This document shows, in pieces, positions 44,220-44,622 of a DNA stretch of 44,622 bases. A program made the translations under genes and the position numbers. The stretch is from NCBI GenBank assembly GCA_003220615.1, contig QHTB01000152.1:1-44622 (forward strand). Direction: 5' to 3'. Under the pieces are notes generated by a model. The model worked only from the letters and a program-made list of their open reading frames with translations. It searched no databases and was not told the DNA's origin. Every line of letters starts with the position of its first letter. Position 1 is the first letter of the stretch. The stretch comes from Candidatus Rokuibacteriota bacterium. GTDB taxonomy: Bacteria > Methylomirabilota > Methylomirabilia > Rokubacteriales > CSP1-6.

Positions 44220-44622
44220 TTAGAGATACTGGCCGGTGGTGACGACCTTCTCGACGTTCTTCTGCTTCTCTTTGGTGTCGCCCATGAGCGGCTTCACGTA
44301 GACGATCCGCTCGCCCTTCTTGCCGGCGATCTTCGCCCAGTCGTCGGGGTTGGTCGTATTCGGCAGATCCTCGTTCTCCTTGAACTCTTCGCGCACGGCA
44401 TTGAGCAGGTCGCCGGCGCTGATGCCCTTCTCGCCGCCACCGATCAGCCGCTTGAGGGCCAGCTTCTTGGCCCGCCGCACGACCGACTCGATCATGGCGC
44501 CCGAGGAGAAGTCCTTGAAGTAGAGGACCTCCTTGTCGCCGTTGGCGTAGGTCACCTCCAGGAAACGGTTCTCCTCGGAGAGACTGTACATCGCTTCGAC
44601 CGTGGCCGCGATCATGGCGTCG
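44220..44622 (-). CDS. mpa: Proteasome-activating AAA ATPase Mpa/ARC, C-terminal part (5' end beyond window)
   Basis: The frame is open to the window edge; about 133 C-terminal residues are seen, beginning within the last AAA segment ([43 protein letters not shown]). The family-specific tail follows: [31 protein letters not shown], and the final GQYL, whose penultimate Tyr docks into alpha-ring pockets and opens the gate. Mpa unfolds pupylated proteins with ATP and threads them into the 20S core. The AAA Walker motifs, OB domains and the N-terminal coiled coil that binds Pup lie outside the window. Confidence 0.94.
   Translation of the reverse strand, partial: DAMIAATVEAMYSLSEENRFLEVTYANGDKEVLYFKDFSSGAMIESVVRRAKKLALKRLIGGGEKGISAGDLLNAVREEFKENEDLPNTTNPDDWAKIAGKKGERIVYVKPLMGDTKEKQKNVEKVVTTGQYL

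Overview
The window looks like a chromosomal piece of a high-G+C, diderm, non-actinobacterial bacterium. Outer-membrane and LPS functions are present: a TPR protein with a C-terminal beta-barrel, KdsB, bactofilins and a c-type cytochrome. They sit beside a Pup-proteasome gene cluster (mpa/ARC, dop, prcB, prcA, pafA). That combination, with many ABC uptake genes and an LLM flavin oxidoreductase, fits uncultivated groups such as Rokubacteria/Methylomirabilota. The lineage is an inference; no rRNA or other marker is present. Coding density is very high, many genes overlap by 4 bases (ATGA or GTGA), and no gene-free stretch exceeds 300 bases. No tRNA, rRNA, CRISPR array, insertion sequence or phage gene was recognised.

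Layout. 1-4265: the tail of a Fis-type regulator, a TPR/outer-membrane barrel protein, and two tandem FecR-domain proteins facing it. 4472-9418 (minus): methyltransferase, MgtE, DHH phosphoesterase with an extra N-terminal domain, aspartase-like lyase. 9434-14280 (minus): small Cys/His protein, a membrane HAMP protein fused to trehalose-6-phosphate synthase, ApgM, FAH-family hydrolase. 14439-16111: small membrane protein, CusF-like copper protein, cytochrome c, PPC/DUF296 protein. 16182-21018 (plus): ABC uptake operon with a binding protein, two permeases, a secreted cupin and a secreted beta-propeller, but no ATPase. 28564-21021 (minus): a larger ABC operon with two duplicated binding proteins, two permease pairs and one MalK-type ATPase. 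28713-38498: two MFS transporters, an MscS channel, kdsB, an LLM oxidoreductase, a broken trypsin-like gene, fabI, an amidohydrolase, a LamG-like protein and an EamA exporter. 38495-39358: two bactofilins. 39578-44622 (minus): the proteasome cluster.

How they work together. The proteasome cluster runs ATPase (Mpa), depupylase (Dop), a 38-codon ORF, beta subunit, alpha subunit, ligase (PafA). Catalytic residues look intact and Mpa ends in the GQYL docking motif. However, no Pup or UBact-like tag is visible in its usual place between dop and prcB. The two ABC operons converge end to end at 21018/21021 and may share the single ATPase. The larger one starts with a good sigma70-type promoter and a leader able to form a 14-bp long-range stem ending just before the Shine-Dalgarno.

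The most unusual items are the missing or replaced proteasome tag, the sensor-type HAMP/GT20 fusion, the ABC leader stem, and a pair of G-rich double-hairpin elements (mpa-dop gap and the start of an ABC permease gene).
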